This document shows positions 1 to 13,006 of a stretch of 64,000 nucleotides of DNA, piece by piece. The DNA is from Ignelater luminosus (taxonomy: Eukaryota; Arthropoda; Insecta; Coleoptera; Elateridae): assembly GCA_011009095.1 (NCBI GenBank), contig VTPC01001891.1:238768-302767 (forward strand), in the 5' to 3' direction. The translations under genes were made by a program, and so were the position numbers. The notes beneath the pieces were generated by a model that did not search any database, was not told where the DNA came from, and saw only the letters and a program-made list of their open reading frames with translations. Numbering within the stretch: the first letter of the stretch is position 1; the number at the start of each line of letters is the position of its first letter.

Positions 1-639
1 AAAAATAATGCAAGATAAACGTCAAACAAGAATCAATTGTAATGACAATGTGACAAAACTATTCACCAGCCTACTTCCTGCATTAATTTTAAACAATAAC
101 AATGCATAATAATTAACCAAACCATTTTTTTATGGAAAATGCTATCACCTGTGACTCCTTTACTCTTGAGTTTTGGACATATATGTATTTGGTATTTTCG
201 ACTTGAAATTACACCTTTAAGCTATGACACTCGAGTCGTGGGGCACCGTGTATAATAGAGGACCTTGTTTGGGTCTGCCTGAAACATTATGTATTTTACT
301 CTTGCCTTTAAGAGCCGTTTGACATGGTAAAAAACAACAAGGTTTGAGAATAAAACAAAAAAAATTCTAGCAAAACATTTTAATAATGATGTCAAGCATT
401 AACATTAACATTTTTATCATTATCATTTTTATTAGTTATTTTATTGCCTTTTTTGCATTGATTCTTTGCCTCAAAAGTCTTATAACTATATATGGTAGAG
501 TAGGGGCCACTGCTTAGAATCCCTGAAACAATACAAATAAGAAAAACTACCAGTAGTGGCCGCTTAGCAATAAGGAATACATTGCACTTATGGCTTATTA
601 GTTTTATGACATCCAGAATTCTCTTAACCGTATCTTCAA
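1..639. other. AT-rich noncoding DNA
   Basis: No reading frame resembles a protein family I know, and I see no inverted repeat or RNA gene. It is ordinary AT-rich insect intergenic sequence. Confidence 0.6.
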
Positions 640-1190
640 CACTAACTGCACCAATAAGTAATTGACTTACTATAAAATAAAATTAAAACTAAAGTATGAT
701 GAAAAATTGTTGTCGTTAGAGACGGCTATGAAATTTAAAACGCGCGTCTTTCCTTACATTGTAACGAGTCATCCCTGGAACATACTAGAGAAGTGTCAAG
801 CAGTATCGGTGTTGTTGGTCGAATGTGCCGGAGAGATCTCGCAGCGTCCAGAGAGTTTGCGGTCGTCGAACGTGCGAGAAAAGGCGCGAACCTTTCTAGA
901 CTCATCAAGAGGAATGAGAAAACGTATATAAGCGGTAGCATGAATCGAGTTATGTAGTTAGTTCTACAGTAAACAACCGCGGGTAGTTACGAACGAAATA
1001 AATGTAATTAATGATAAATAAATTATTCTGTACATAAATAAATAAATAATTTAGTGTAAATAAATATTGGAAATAAATTGTAATAAACTAAGTAAAAATA
1101 AATATTAAAAATAAATACACGTTTTTGTCAAAACATAACAATATATTAAAAAACAAGGAATTCCCACACAATATCAGTTCCTGCACCGGT
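640..1190 (+). repeat. Possible solo LTR or promoter-like block
   Basis: A GC-richer patch at about 720-930 is followed by a TATA-like TATATAAG at 925-932. About 30 bases further comes a run resembling an insect initiator (TAGTTAGTTC near 952). The next 170 bases hold many AATAAA signals. This order (GC-rich enhancer, TATA, start site, polyadenylation signals) is what an insect retrotransposon LTR looks like. No coding region, primer-binding site or second LTR is visible, so a host promoter or chance are also possible. The 89-codon open frame at 662-931 matches nothing I recognise. Confidence 0.25.
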
Positions 1191-1949
1191 CCAGCAGACA
1201 CTTATCCAGTTAAAATCTAACCTGAGAATAAAAATAACTATTAATTTTAGTTGCACGAGGATTTATTAAATAAGCTTATTTCATACTACAGAAGGAGTTG
1301 AAAATGTTTGTCATTCTTAGTTAAAGCTGAGGTGTAATTTTATTTATAAACATTTTATTAATGCAAACACAAGATTTGACAGCTGCCAGCTGCCTAAAGC
1401 TCATGTATTTTTTTTGTGTATGTGCCTGTTTATGTAGGTACAACAAACGGTAGCAGCAAATAATATATGCATCATGATCATAAAAATATAGTTTCTACCG
1501 TTTCTACCAAATAGGCGACTTTCAAGAATTAAATGTAACCACAATTAATTCTTGAAAAATTAATGAAACTTAAGTTTGTTAATGTGTTTGGACGCTGACG
1601 GTCAAAGCTGTGCTTTTGCAAGTGGTCCACTGATTAGAATATTACGCAGTAGGGTGTCTCTGGTACCGTTCCTTTGTTAAACGATTAAGCACTGTGGCGA
1701 TACCACGTCTCCATCCTGTTGTAGAAACTTCCTCTAAGGATACCAACACCTGCACAGCATTTTCCTGGGATCCATTGCAAGTAATAAAGACCGCTGATGA
1801 TCATGCATTTGTTGTGCAAAGCTTTTTTCACAAGTTGATTGTGCGATACTACACAAACATTTTGATGCCAAGTAGTTGTAAGCACTCATTCCACTTTCAT
1901 TAGTCCGTGAGATGGGTCAAATTCTGCAAGCAAAATAATAAAAGAAAGA
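1191..1949. other. Noncoding DNA
   Basis: Short open frames on both strands overlap one another (1685-1903) and resemble no family. Nothing else stands out. Confidence 0.5.
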
Positions 1950-1989
1950 ATATTTTCAAACGAAAGATTCCCCATATGTTTTTTTCCGC

Positions 1990-2878
1990 AATGATCGCAG
2001 AAATTTTGCCACATGTCTAAAAAACATTTTGAAAGAGACTCAAGCCATAAATTCTGGACACGATTTTTAGAAGGTGTATTAGAGTTTTGTGCTTGTTGTA
2101 TAAGACTTACAATATCTTCATGCTATTTCAAAAGGGTTATACTGACAATGGTACGAAGGCATTCTAAGAACTTCATATCCTTTCTCTTTTAGCAGTTCAC
2201 CAGTTACGTACGTCTTTTTATCGTCCGATCGAAAAGGTATTATTAAATCCCATAATTGATTTTTGGAAAATTTTGAATCAAATTTGACATTGTGGTTAGT
2301 TAACCATTTCTGCATTTGGCTTTTCTTGGAGGAAAACGTTGAAGGTTTGTCCAATTGCATCGAATGGTAAGCAGCATTGTCCACAACAATTACACTTTTT
2401 TCCCAAGCTTATCCAAAGCAAGAATGAGCTGATTAACCACCCAATTTTGAAAAATATCCTTAGTCATGGTCGCGTGATAATGCCGATCGTTATTTTGAGA
2501 ATCTAAAAGAAAATCGCACCCTTTCAAAAACCCGCCCCTATATCCTGCATGCAAAATAGTGAAACGTTTCCCTTCATTTTTAAATTTAGCTGGGTTACTC
2601 TTAATATCCGAGTCGTGTACCCAACGTCGAATAACGGATCCATTTCGATAGATCCATGTTTCATCTAGGTACAGGATCGGATATTTTCACTGGAATTTAG
2701 ATACTGTAAAATTTTTCTAAAAGGTAATTTTGATGCAACAACATGTTTTTGTTCAAAGAGAATTTTGCGACCGTTAACTGATTTATATTTGTAACCCATA
2801 GATTTTAAAATCTTATACAAACTTGTCCTCTCTTTCTCTTAAATTCACAATTTTCCATTACTTTAGTCAAAATATTGA
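1990..2878 (-). pseudogene. Tc1/mariner-superfamily DDE transposase relic with long DE spacing
   Basis: Read on the minus strand, this is the catalytic part of an IS630/Tc1/mariner-type transposase, which cuts and pastes its own DNA element. From about 2870 downward I can follow SLYKILKSMGYKYKS, then the first catalytic motif YLDETW (near 2675), then the second, VVDNAAYHS (near 2385), and the third, YNPFE (near 2125). The second Asp and the Glu are separated by 83 residues in this copy, far more than the usual 34-41. It is dead: frameshifts fall near 2682 and 2400, an in-frame TGA follows NPFEIA where Trp is expected, and the C-terminal frame carries on as DIVSLIQQAQ. The N-terminal DNA-binding domain is mostly missing and I found no terminal inverted repeats. 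The superfamily call is firm; the subfamily is inference. Confidence 0.75.
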
Positions 2879-5453
2879 TTTTGAGAGTTGTATTGCCAAA
2901 TTATTTGTTGCAAATGTTTTTTAAAAATGTGTTTTTATTTATAATCTTTGGCATTATAAATTATTATAATTGACATTAATGGATGCGAAATATGAGGAAA
3001 ACTTGATCTCTTTTAACAGAGCAAACGTTTATGAAAAATTTTTGATTGTGCAAGGGCGCCAAATACAGCTGCAGGTACGGCAATTTTCAAAAAAAAAGAA
3101 AACACTTCCAACCTAACAAAATGAAAGCTTGGCCTATTACGACCCATAAACATTGTGAACGGTGTATAAAACATATAGGTTAGAATAGTTTGAACTTTGA
3201 CATAATTATTAATTTTAAAATAATGTGTACTTTAGGAAATACATAGAGAATATATATATACTTAAATAAATGATAAAAAAATTGTTTGAAAGAGATGAAC
3301 CTTTTTAAATAAAATTACACATTTAACGTTTCTAATAAAAGACTTTTCATGAAAGAAAAGAAATTTCACAAATAAAACATATCAATGTTCTTTTTTTATG
3401 TACTTAATTTTTATTTTTATTAGTCCTTAATAAAAATGGAGTACGAGAAGCAACTAAGCTAAATGGTTGCCATGCAACCCACACTAGTATAATCCTCCCA
3501 CACGCACCTCACGTCTGGTTTTGCATAACATAAAAGGTATTGAAGTATAAGTAAACAACTCGCAAAACACCTGATGAATATTCTATTCACCATAATTAGT
3601 AACAATGACCAAGTAAACTTGTATGTTGCCGCATTTAGAATAGAAAGACACAGAAGTTCGTTCTCGCAATTTTTTTTTCTTTGTAGGGAGAAGTACGTAT
3701 ACCTACTCGATTGAATTTTCCACTATGAAATGGAAACGTTTTAATACATCCTTTTTTGGATATGAAATTGTTTCGCATATATAAATGAATTTATTAGTGG
3801 TTAGGCTATTTTAGTATTATTTACGTTTTTATTTTGTAATATTCATCAATGAATGCTGCTTGTTACATACAGATATATATTAGTGTTAATAATTATATAA
3901 AAAATCAATTAAAGTAAAATAATATTAGAAGGTATTCCATAATTTTTCATCATTTGTTTTTTTTTCTTATTTCTGAAAAACTGGTGATTGTAAAAATAAA
4001 ACTTGTATGAATTTTGTAGGTATAACAGTAGGCTCTTGTTATAATCAATGATACTTATCAGTTGTGTGTGATCAAGCCTTGGGAAGCTTAGTTGTAAGAA
4101 GCTGCATAAGCAAATAGTTAGGTATATTTTACTAAAATCAGGGCAGATGAACAAGTGAAACATGGTAAGATTTAAAATAATAGAAATAACCGGACCAATT
4201 ATCACAACACCATAGCAAAACAGACACTTAAAAAACAGGAGAAATAAAGGCCGTGCCTTTACTGTTGGCGCTGGTTCCATTAAAAATAAAGAGCTGTCGG
4301 CACCGGTTCCTATTTATAGGAAGAACACCTGCCGGCACCCGTTCTTTTTTAAATTAATGCAATCAATCCTTACGCCGGTTCTTCCTAGACAAAAGATCGG
4401 GTGCTGACAGGATAAATAACAGTAAAATAGCGACAACCGATAATATTGCACAATGTAGAATTCTGTAGAAATGAAAGTCGGATACAAATCTTCACCCATG
4501 GAGAATCTGCTAATTCTATCGTTTTATACAAATAAGGTAACAATTGTTATTATTATTATTTTACAGTTGTGGTAAAAGTTAAATCTAAACATCTTGTAAC
4601 ATTAGCCGTTATAACGTCTTCGTTTTTCGCATTTTGGTTATTTAGTAAATTTCAATCGAGCAGGGGTCTATTTAATTTCTTAATTTCTATTTTTTTTGTC
4701 AAACGAATAACTTAAAAAAGGGTTTTTGTAATAAACTTTTACACACCAGAAATACCGCCGACACGCATCCAACTAGCCATAAACTACGACCATGTAATGT
4801 GTGAGCATTGCTCAACTGTTCATTTGCTTGCTGTACTTTTCCACTCTACTTTAAGAGCTACGCTAGTCTTTTACATTAGAGCTTCTGCTCACCCGTCAAC
4901 CTATTCGTTATTTGTCGTTTACCGTTGTCGTCGCCGTTCATTTGAGAACGTTAAGACGATCTGGTTTCTACTAGAACTAATTACGTTTTGCATTAAAAAA
5001 AATCAGTAAATCAGGATCTGTATAAATTTAATTCTATTAGCAGTCTCTTAACGATTTATTTCATAGTAGTGGACGGTGGATAGAAGTGTTTGTTTGGGAA
5101 TTATGGTCTTAGGATTCGTTTACACAGTGTACGTACTTAGGTGCGTAATACTAGCCATCAGGTAAAGTAAATAAAACGCTGTGCCGACAACTGCTGCAGA
5201 TAATAACAGTTGCAAAATAATGTAATAATATAATATGTTTTATATATGATAGTATAGATATGTGGTGTTGCTTTTTCTGCGCCAGAAAGAGAAGGTGAAA
5301 AGGTGGCGCAACAGCATGGTATCGTATAAAACTACTAATAAGAAGCAATGTCCTACTATTAAAAAATGCAGATTAAGTTTCTAGACTTTTGAAAATTCGT
5401 TTGCTTTTGCATCAAATATTTAATTGGTTGTTTATGTGTTTCAAAGTTTTAAG
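2879..5453. other. AT-rich noncoding DNA
   Basis: Contains open frames of up to 123 codons (3909-4280, minus strand) with low-complexity, Leu/Ile/Phe-rich translations that match no family. A short TTA repeat lies at about 4541-4562. I see no supported gene. Confidence 0.5.
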
Positions 5454-5594
5454 ATGAGTCAAGATAACCAGTGCTTTATCGTGGTGGAATTACAGAAATC
5501 TGAGATAAAGATAGCCGAAATTCATAGGACAACGGGCTATAGAAAAAGTATAGTCTGTGGCGTAGCTAGACATTCTAAGGAATTAAGAAGTTAG
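5454..5594 (+). pseudogene. Possible Tc1-like helix-turn-helix fragment
   Basis: A 46-codon frame starting MSQDNQCFIVVELQKS contains the phrase IAEIHRTTGYRKSIV and ends KELRS. This resembles the N-terminal helix-turn-helix of mariner/Tc1-like transposases (a pattern like IVELYKSG, I, RTTGxxKxxVY, KELG). Sequence to about 5760 could be further decayed transposase, but I cannot follow it reliably. No inverted repeats could be assigned. The match rests on about 25 residues, so confidence is modest. Confidence 0.35.
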
Positions 5595-5759
5595 GGATTA
5601 TATCAGATGATTCTTGTAGTAGATGTTTGACCGATACAGGGGGTTCGGAGAAAAAGCTCGGAATCAACGAGAAGAGAGTTTTTACGATTGTCAAGCTACA
5701 GCATGAGTTGTAGACAGTTCTTCAACGACAAAATGAAAACAAGTAAATTGCAAAAAGCG

Positions 5760-8700
5760 TTTTTGTTACTGTGGTAGTCGTCTCTGGAAGACACCCTTTA
5801 CGGACGAGAAAATTTTAACGTCGAGTGTCCATACAATCTCCTGATTAATCAAATGATCCCGACTTATTACACAGTACAAAATATAGAGTAAATCGTGAAC
5901 ACTAGCTTGACTTTCTAACAGTTTGTCTTCTGAATTTGCCATTTTGGAGATTAAGTCCCATTTTAAGGTAGTTTATCACTAAACTTCGGACATATATAGA
6001 CTATCAAGCATTACATCTGGTTACATCGTTAAAACCACGAACGGTTCGTGCATATTTACATTGTGTGCATTAAAACGATGTTAAAAATCAATGATTTTTA
6101 TCATTATCTAAAATTAATAAAGTTGTTGTTTTGTTTTACTTTGAACATTTTATTTTAATCTTGACAGTTATAAGACAAAATTACTTTTAAAAAGCAAAGT
6201 AAAACAACGTCGCTAGTCAGCGTAAACAAGCCAGTTTGTTATTGAGAAATAAACACATTTGGCGTATGGCAGACCAATTGCAGTATTCAACCGAGCACAA
6301 CTCAACTTTACTGACGGGTTCAAGGCTGTTACCTACAGGTGCATTCTATAAGCAAACAACAACTACATATGAATGCATATGTTAAACATGCTCTTTTCTT
6401 TGTATCTCGTATGGTAAACGACACTTTCCGTCCAAAAATATCCTAAGCTTATTTATCACTGTTTAAAAAACATTAGCTTTATCTGCTTTAATTTGTCTGA
6501 CAGCACCCAAATTATGCAGGACTACCTTTCCGACAGAACCCCTGAAACCAGGACCTTGGGCGCCACGATGCTTAGAAGCGCCGCGCGGTAGCGAATAATT
6601 TCTTTGGGATCCCGAGAGGAATCTCGCATGTCTTGTTGAAGGCACTTACACATAATAAGTCTTAGAGTGTTCAAACAGTTAAGATACGACTGAGATTATT
6701 ACATTTTTTTGATTGCACACGATAAATCCGGAGTTAATAGTTTTTGCTCAAAAGATATGATTTTATGGGTCTAAAATTTGAAATAGTCTGATCAAGCTTT
6801 CTGGTAGCAGTAAAGTAGTTGTGACAATACGTAACGCTGGATGTAACGTTATCTTTTGTGTAAAAACGTTGTAATTGTGTCGAATGCTTAAATTTTTTCA
6901 GAAAAAGAACATTGATCATACCTGAAGATCGTTAAAGAAATCAATTGTCACTGCGTTACAAAACCTTCCTAAAATATGAAAAACTAACGTTACATCGTAC
7001 GTCATGTGTTTTCACAAATCTTCTTACGTCAGTCAACGTGCAGGAGCGTGACACAATATTTCGGACATTCTGTTTCGGGACATTCGATTCTCTCGTCGGG
7101 ACGAGGGACAAAATCCTAGCTGTAATACTTATTTTAGAAAATGAGATATATCCTAGATTTGCTTTAGGGGAATGCGATCACGAACCCGGTGGTCAAAAGC
7201 CAAAAACCATTCATCTATGTAAACTGCAGATAAGATCTAATGCAAAAACGCTTTCCCGTGAACTTACGGCCCCTTAAAACTTTACTAGATGAAACCGTTT
7301 TTTAAAATTTCTATTAGGCTTGGTACTAGATGTTATTTATAAGTAAATACACGCAGTATATCATAGGAATTAATTAATAGTAAGGATGTATAATGGAAAA
7401 CTTCATTTTGATATTAAACAACAAAAATAAGGCAGTTATGGTATTTATCGTTTTAATTTTTTATTGTTAATTGATCAAACCTCATTTTAACAAAAAAATG
7501 AGGCTATAAGGGTGAGTTCAATTCAAAGGAAGTACGTACATAAGTATTAAAAACAACGTGTAGAATTTAATATGTAGGTTGCATTCAAAAGCTTTCACTC
7601 ATCTGAATCATTAATGCTACACACCAGATGGTATATAGTAAGACAATAAGACTAATTATTATTTAACCAATGTTAAAACATTTGTCAAGGATATAACGTA
7701 TGTCCTCTTTATTCATTCAAGTTTTCTTACCTAACAATCTAATAAATTATATTGCAAACTTACAAGAGTGTAAAAAATATTTATGTCTCTAGTCTGTTTA
7801 ACATTTATACTATTGATAATTTCCAAGACTTTTAGAGCAGTTGCTACGTCACGTTAACGTTTTGCAATAGTTAGTTCATTCGTAATAATGACGTAGTCAA
7901 ATTCAATTTTTTTCGCAAACAAAAGTTGTGTCTTGTATACCTACATGCAAAACAGGTCGCCCATAATGAATGCCACAAACATATACATATTGCTGCTGCT
8001 GCTACTACAGCCAACGCACGACATTGCAAGGAATGAAAGTAGAATAACATAATATCCACACACACATGAAAAACAACCACCTACAGATGAATCTTTAACG
8101 TGTTTCAAACGCACTTTCACGATCTGATATAAACATTCTAGAAATTTCATTCAATTAATAAAGATAAATATTGATGAATATTATCTCTATGAAATTATAA
8201 AACAGTAGGGTAGGCCATGGTTTATTTTTGTTACAGCACAACAAAAGAAATTATATTTTGATGAATGGCAAAACTGAAAATTTTGTTTTGGTAAGCTGTT
8301 GATACTTTATGCTGCCAGTTCTCTCCCGATACTAAAATGTAAATCAAAAGATGTAATTTTCCATCAACAATACAGCTACAAAATGCATAATTGCAATATA
8401 TTGTCAAACTATTAAAATCATACAAAACTATTAAAATTATTCTACATCATTATTTTGCTAAAGTAATTTTAGCTAACGCAGGTTTGGCAACATAGTCATC
8501 GCATCCTGCTACAAAATATAACCTAAAATCCATTTTTACTTAACCTCTACCAATTTTTTAAACTGTCAATAATATACAGGGTGAGATCTATCACATTTCC
8601 ATAGCTTACCCTAATGTTTTATAATTTGAACTGGGTAATATGTTATTTACCTTTTATCAGTTTCAAGCTTTGAGTTTTTATTTTTAAAAATATTTTACAT

Positions 8701-10020
8701 ATCTTGCTAAATATATATTTGTTTTATTATTTATTTTATATATTATATAATTATATATTCGTAATATTTAACCAAAATATTCGTAAAATATTTTTCATGT
8801 ATTTTTAAAATATTATGTGTTAAATGGGTTAGAATGGCAGAAGAAAATCTGAAGTTGGACAGTAACAGAGGGCTTTTCTTTTGTTTATCTTTATGAAAAT
8901 AGCCTACATTAATACAAGTTTATTGTTTTAGGAATAATCTAGGAGGAATAATTTGGGCTGAGCAACCATTAAACGGTTCCAACTTTGAGAAAGGGCCGTA
9001 AACTGGCTGAATTCTTTTCTGTTTGCATTTAAATCATTTGAAAGTAATCCGAAAACAGAAGAACGTGGCTGCATTATTTTAGAAAAGAATATTTTCTTCT
9101 AGCTTTTACATGATGTATTTCGTAATACTAATAATAATTTGCATTTCGAATCACGTATGTTCTCATGACTACAAACGTGTCATGTTCTTTTGCACTGGGT
9201 AATATTCAAATGACGTGACTATTTTGGGAATTTGGTCACATATGTGAATATTCATAGAAACCGTTTTATGGAAGTACATATTTAGGAAAATTCTAGCTGT
9301 TGATAATGAAACATTTTTATCCACTAGAGCATTTATAAACTACGCAAGTGCTAAAGACGGTTTGATAAGAATAATTTATTCATTTTGAATTTTCTAACAC
9401 TGCCATCTACCATTTTCTATTTTACTTGTTTTGGGGCTGCACAAAAATATTTTTTAATTCATTTTTTCCATTAGTTTGAAATTATTGGCTACCTAATGAT
9501 TCACCTCTACTGTATTCACACTTGTCTTTTTTTTGTCTAATAACTTGTAACTAATATAATTGAACTGCTAGAATCGTTTCATGAAAAAGAGAACTAGACT
9601 AATATCATATTTTATCGGTCATCTAAATGTGTCTTTAATATACAGGATGTTAGGTTTGCTAAAAATTTCTCGTTCCTTTAATATCCCAGAAAACATCATA
9701 AACTACTGAGATAATTTTTTGTGTGGTCCCTACTATACAAAATCCACATTTTCAGAATGATTGCAACAACATTCAATTTAATGAAAAAGTTTTCTTTTTA
9801 CTTTATTTGGTTTTAAAAATAACTATACAGCCAATTACAAAATCTTTTTTTAAATTAAAAATAAACTTAAGTTTTTAATGTAATCCGCAAAAAGTCAATA
9901 ATTGCATTTAATACACATTTTTTATTTTAACCTAATAATGAAACTAAATTGAAAGATGTTTGTAAAGACAAAAGTTTCTCCACTAAAATAGACTGTCCTA
10001 AATATTTCATATGCAAGGAA
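5760..10020. other. Long AT-rich intergenic stretch
   Basis: No supported gene. Small structures only: an imperfect hairpin with arms related to GTTTTACTTTG at about 6130-6210, a CTG/GCT triplet run at about 7991-8005, very AT-rich palindromic sequence at 8690-8820, and two sites shaped like transposon ends (ATACAGGGTG near 8575, ATACAGGATGTTAGG near 9640) that are in the same orientation and so do not pair. The open frame at 6945-7277 (110 codons) resembles nothing known to me. Confidence 0.5.
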
Positions 10021-10030
10021 AATAATAGTA

Positions 10031-10065
<35 letters not shown>

Positions 10066-10068
10066 AGC
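10021..10068. repeat. AAT trinucleotide microsatellite
   Basis: About fifteen mostly perfect AAT units, with GAT variants toward the 3' end. Confidence 0.9.
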
Positions 10069-10611
10069 AGTCGTTGTAGGAGTAGTAGAAGTGGCAAATA
10101 TTTTTTACCGGTATGGACGTATAATTAGAGAATATGTCATTTTTGTATACAGACGATGCAAATTGAGTTTAAAATCATTTGATCCTGATAGACAGAAGAC
10201 AACTTGCCTGTCAATACTTGTGTGAATTCTATTGCAAATACTAAAAAAGTAGTTGTAAGGTTCAGCCTTCTTGAGATATTTACTTATTTATATGCGACCC
10301 CAGCATCTGAAGCAATTTTAAAAGCCAGCAATGTAATTCTATGTTGATTAAAAGAATTTCCAAGTACGTTTAGGATTATACGGGTTAGGTTAGAAGCTGT
10401 TGTTGAACTAATGGCAATTGTTAAAATAAGATGCACTTACGTAGCACTAAAGCATTAATAAATTACTTTGAATAATACAGCTTAATTCAAGTTAATATAC
10501 ACGGTAATCAGCATGTAATGTAAACTCAAGCGCCTTCTTAATTTAGTTCAACATTTATTCTGAAAAGAGTGAACATAAAAAAAAGACTATAAGGGCTAAG
10601 AACATAGTGAA

Positions 10612-10648
10612 GCGGAGAGCAAAGCGCTTAGTAATGCGGAGAGCAAAG
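10612..10648. repeat. Short direct repeat upstream of the Harbinger transposase
   Basis: The 13-mer GCGGAGAGCAAAG occurs at 10612-10624 and again at 10636-10648. Its position just upstream of the transposase start makes a subterminal transposase-binding repeat conceivable. That is inference only. Confidence 0.5.
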
Positions 10649-10735
10649 TGGCGAAGAAGCAGCGAGCCGACAAAAGAGTAGTAATCACATAGTGAAGAAG
10701 TGATACTAGAGTGTGGAAGATATGTCTTCAAAAAC

Positions 10736-12800
10736 ATGGATTTGTTTTTTATTAACCGAATGCTTTTCCTTATAAATCTGGTACTTATATTGCTAAGAAA
10801 AAGCTCGAGGAGCTGTAATGTTCACAAAATAAATAAAAGCAGGCCCACACTAGGTGAATTTCATCATTTGCATGAGCAACTGTATGAACATCCAGAAAAA
10901 TTTCATTCTTATTTTTAAATGAGTATTTCAACATTTGATTATATCTTGGAGAAAATACAACACAAGTTATTGAAGAATTGGACAAACTTTATTCAAAATT
11001 CTGTTGATCCTACAGAACGTCTTGCAGTTACTTTGAGGTAAGTAAAACACAACTATAAGAAATGCCCAGAGTATGATTGTTTTATATTTCCCACTGCACA
11101 ATACATCATACACTAAAAAAATATTTTACTAAATGTAAGCTAGAAATTCCATAGTTTGTATCTTATAAAATCGATAACTAACTACTATAGGTTTTTATAC
11201 ATACAAAAAATCATTAAGTCCGAGAAAAAATTACCCGGGCATAATAATACATAACCTAGTAGGTTAATAAATCTCACCAGAAAAACTGGTTACGTAATAC
11301 GCAACGGACGTGGGATTTGAATAATCATGGGTAAGATTATTAGTAGTCTGCAACTCTACCGTGAACCGTTGAGAATTTACATGCAGTTGGTACGGCTGGG
11401 GTGGTATAATTTCTTGTGTTCTTTCCTGACTTCCATAAGCAAAGTTGTATACAACTTCTTAAATATTCATTCTTAACAATAGCTTCTGTCGTGGGGAAAG
11501 TGTTCGAACATGCGGTACAGACTATCGAAAAAGCTGATATCTTCATTGGTGGTCTTTTGATGCTGGTTCTGTAATATTCTTAACTTACTTTCTTCTATTT
11601 TCATAAGAGCAGTACCAATATCTTGATCATTGTATCGTTTCCGTTTCAACACTGTACCACTAGCATGGATGGGAGTGGTTAACGTGCTTCTGTCTGTTTC
11701 TAAAGGCACTTGGTTATTACTGACAGAATCATCTATGTCTTGCACATTTGCTTCAGTTACTTGTGAGTCTTCAGATCGTCATCCAAAATATTATTTGTAA
11801 CTTCAACAGTGGGCAAATTTCCACCACTTGATCTCACAGTAAACTGGTCTTTCAAAAAATAAAGGTTTTCGAAATATTGCCAAAATGATTTGAATGGTTG
11901 TGAACCCTCATCTCCGGAATGTTATACAGGAATTTTTTTCAGCTTTTTACGGACTGTATTTCGCAGTTTTCCACTTTGCTCATACTACATATTTTTGCCC
12001 AATAAATTATATACTTTCGTATAAAGGTTTTGTTTTTCTAATAAATTATATTTGTTTATGTTTAGGTATTTAGCCACAGGAGTATCCTTTAAAAGTCTCG
12101 GTTTCACTTTTAGAATGGGAGCTACCACAGTTTCATCAGTTGTAAAAAAACAGTTGAAGCAATTTGGGAAATATTACAACCAGTTCATATCAAAGTTCCC
12201 ACAGAAAATATGTTTAAAACATTGCAAAAGACTTTTATGACAAATGCAACTTTCCTAATTGTCTAGGTGCAATTGACGGCAAATATGTTTGGATCAAATG
12301 TCCTTCTCACTCTGGAAGTATGTACTACAATTATAAAAATTTCTTCTCCATAGTTCTTCAAGTGGTTGCTAATGCAAATTATAGATTTATTACGATTGAC
12401 GTTAGTAGATATGGAAAGCAGAGTGATGAAGGTACTGATCGTTTTTCTTCATTTTATCATCTACTGGACGCTGATAAGGAATATTTTAATATGCGCCTTT
12501 TACGACCCAGAAGACGTGTCATTGAATGTGCATTTGGAATACTTAATTCCAAATTTCGCATTCTTTGGAAACCTATAGAAACTTCGTCAGATTTCGCCTT
12601 ATAAGATTATCAAATGCAGTTTTGTTTTACACAGCATAATAATTGACACAGAAGGAATTGACATACAAAATGAACAACAAATGTCATCGTACTCTGAGAA
12701 TATTAGCGGATCGCGACAAAATAACAGATCAACTGAAACTGCTAATTTTGTTAGGAAAACATACAAGATGTTTGTCAAAGTTAAATATAAGCTGTGCATT
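10736..12800 (+). pseudogene. PIF/Harbinger transposase, two exons, decayed
   Basis: Harbinger transposases are DDE nucleases that usually need a MADF/Myb-like partner. Exon 1 (10736-11037) carries GEFHHLHEQLYEHPEKFHSYF, then TFDYILEKIQ and ERLAVTLR, the usual N-terminal region. It ends at GAG|GTAAGT. Exon 2 starts at TTTAG|G (12066), restoring the Arg codon and continuing YLATGVSFKSLGFTFRMG. The catalytic core follows: GAIDGKYVW (first Asp, near 12270), SGSMYYNYKNFFSIVL, ITIDVSRYGKQSDEG (second Asp) and VIECAFGILNSKFRIL (Glu, near 12530). Defects: a TAA at 10916 within YF-MS, frameshifts after the A run near 12148 and near 12235, and another near 12600 before the C-terminal tail to about 12800. 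The gap between exons holds an antisense MADF gene, so it may be a true intron or a by-product of rearrangement. Element ends were not found. Confidence 0.85.
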
Positions 12801-12998
12801 GTACTTTAAAAAATAATAAATATTTTAGGATATACTTACTGGTTGATTTCACTTCTTTAGCTACACCATCCCACAATTTATCTAACACATAACGATTGTG
12901 ATGCTGAAAATCTTTTAGATCCCAAAGAGGGGTTCTAACAAAAACACAACTAATAAATTGCTCAATATTCATTTTTAAACCACGAGATTTTAATAATT
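11340..12998 (-). pseudogene. MADF-type accessory protein of the Harbinger element, interrupted
   Basis: Harbinger elements encode a second, DNA-binding protein with a MADF or Myb-like domain that helps the transposase. On the minus strand, exon 1 (12998 down to 12840) reads MNIEQFISCVFVRTPLWD then YVLDKLWDGVAKEVKST, the start of a MADF domain, and ends at a GTAAGT donor. After an acceptor near 11985 the domain continues as LRNTVRKKLKKIPV and FKSFWQYFENLYFLKDQF. An acidic, Ser/Thr-rich linker follows, then EDISFFDSL, the usual C-terminal motif, before the frame breaks near 11470 and drifts on to about 11340. Indels break the MADF domain near 11975 and 11930 and the linker near 11778. The gene is opposite to the transposase and overlaps both of its exons and the gap. 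A hAT MITE has cut its 5' end at 13007, so the original start is unknown. Confidence 0.7.
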
Positions 12999-13006
12999 GT
13001 ATAAAA

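Noticed and set aside
3909..4280. 123-codon minus-strand hydrophobic frame, considered as a chemoreceptor
   Set aside because: No Gr or Or motif, poor hydrophobic periodicity, and a composition explained by AT-rich DNA.
6463..6645. Minus-strand frame MPSTRHARFLSGSQRNYSLP, considered as a conserved small protein
   Set aside because: Arg/Gly-rich but matches no family I can name; no start context or neighbouring exon.
7991..8005. CTG-type triplet run, considered as a poly-amino-acid exon
   Set aside because: Only about four units, not within a supported gene.
8575..9665. Two ACAGG(G/A)TG sites as ends of one transposon
   Set aside because: They are in the same orientation and no inverted partner or coding sequence lies between them.
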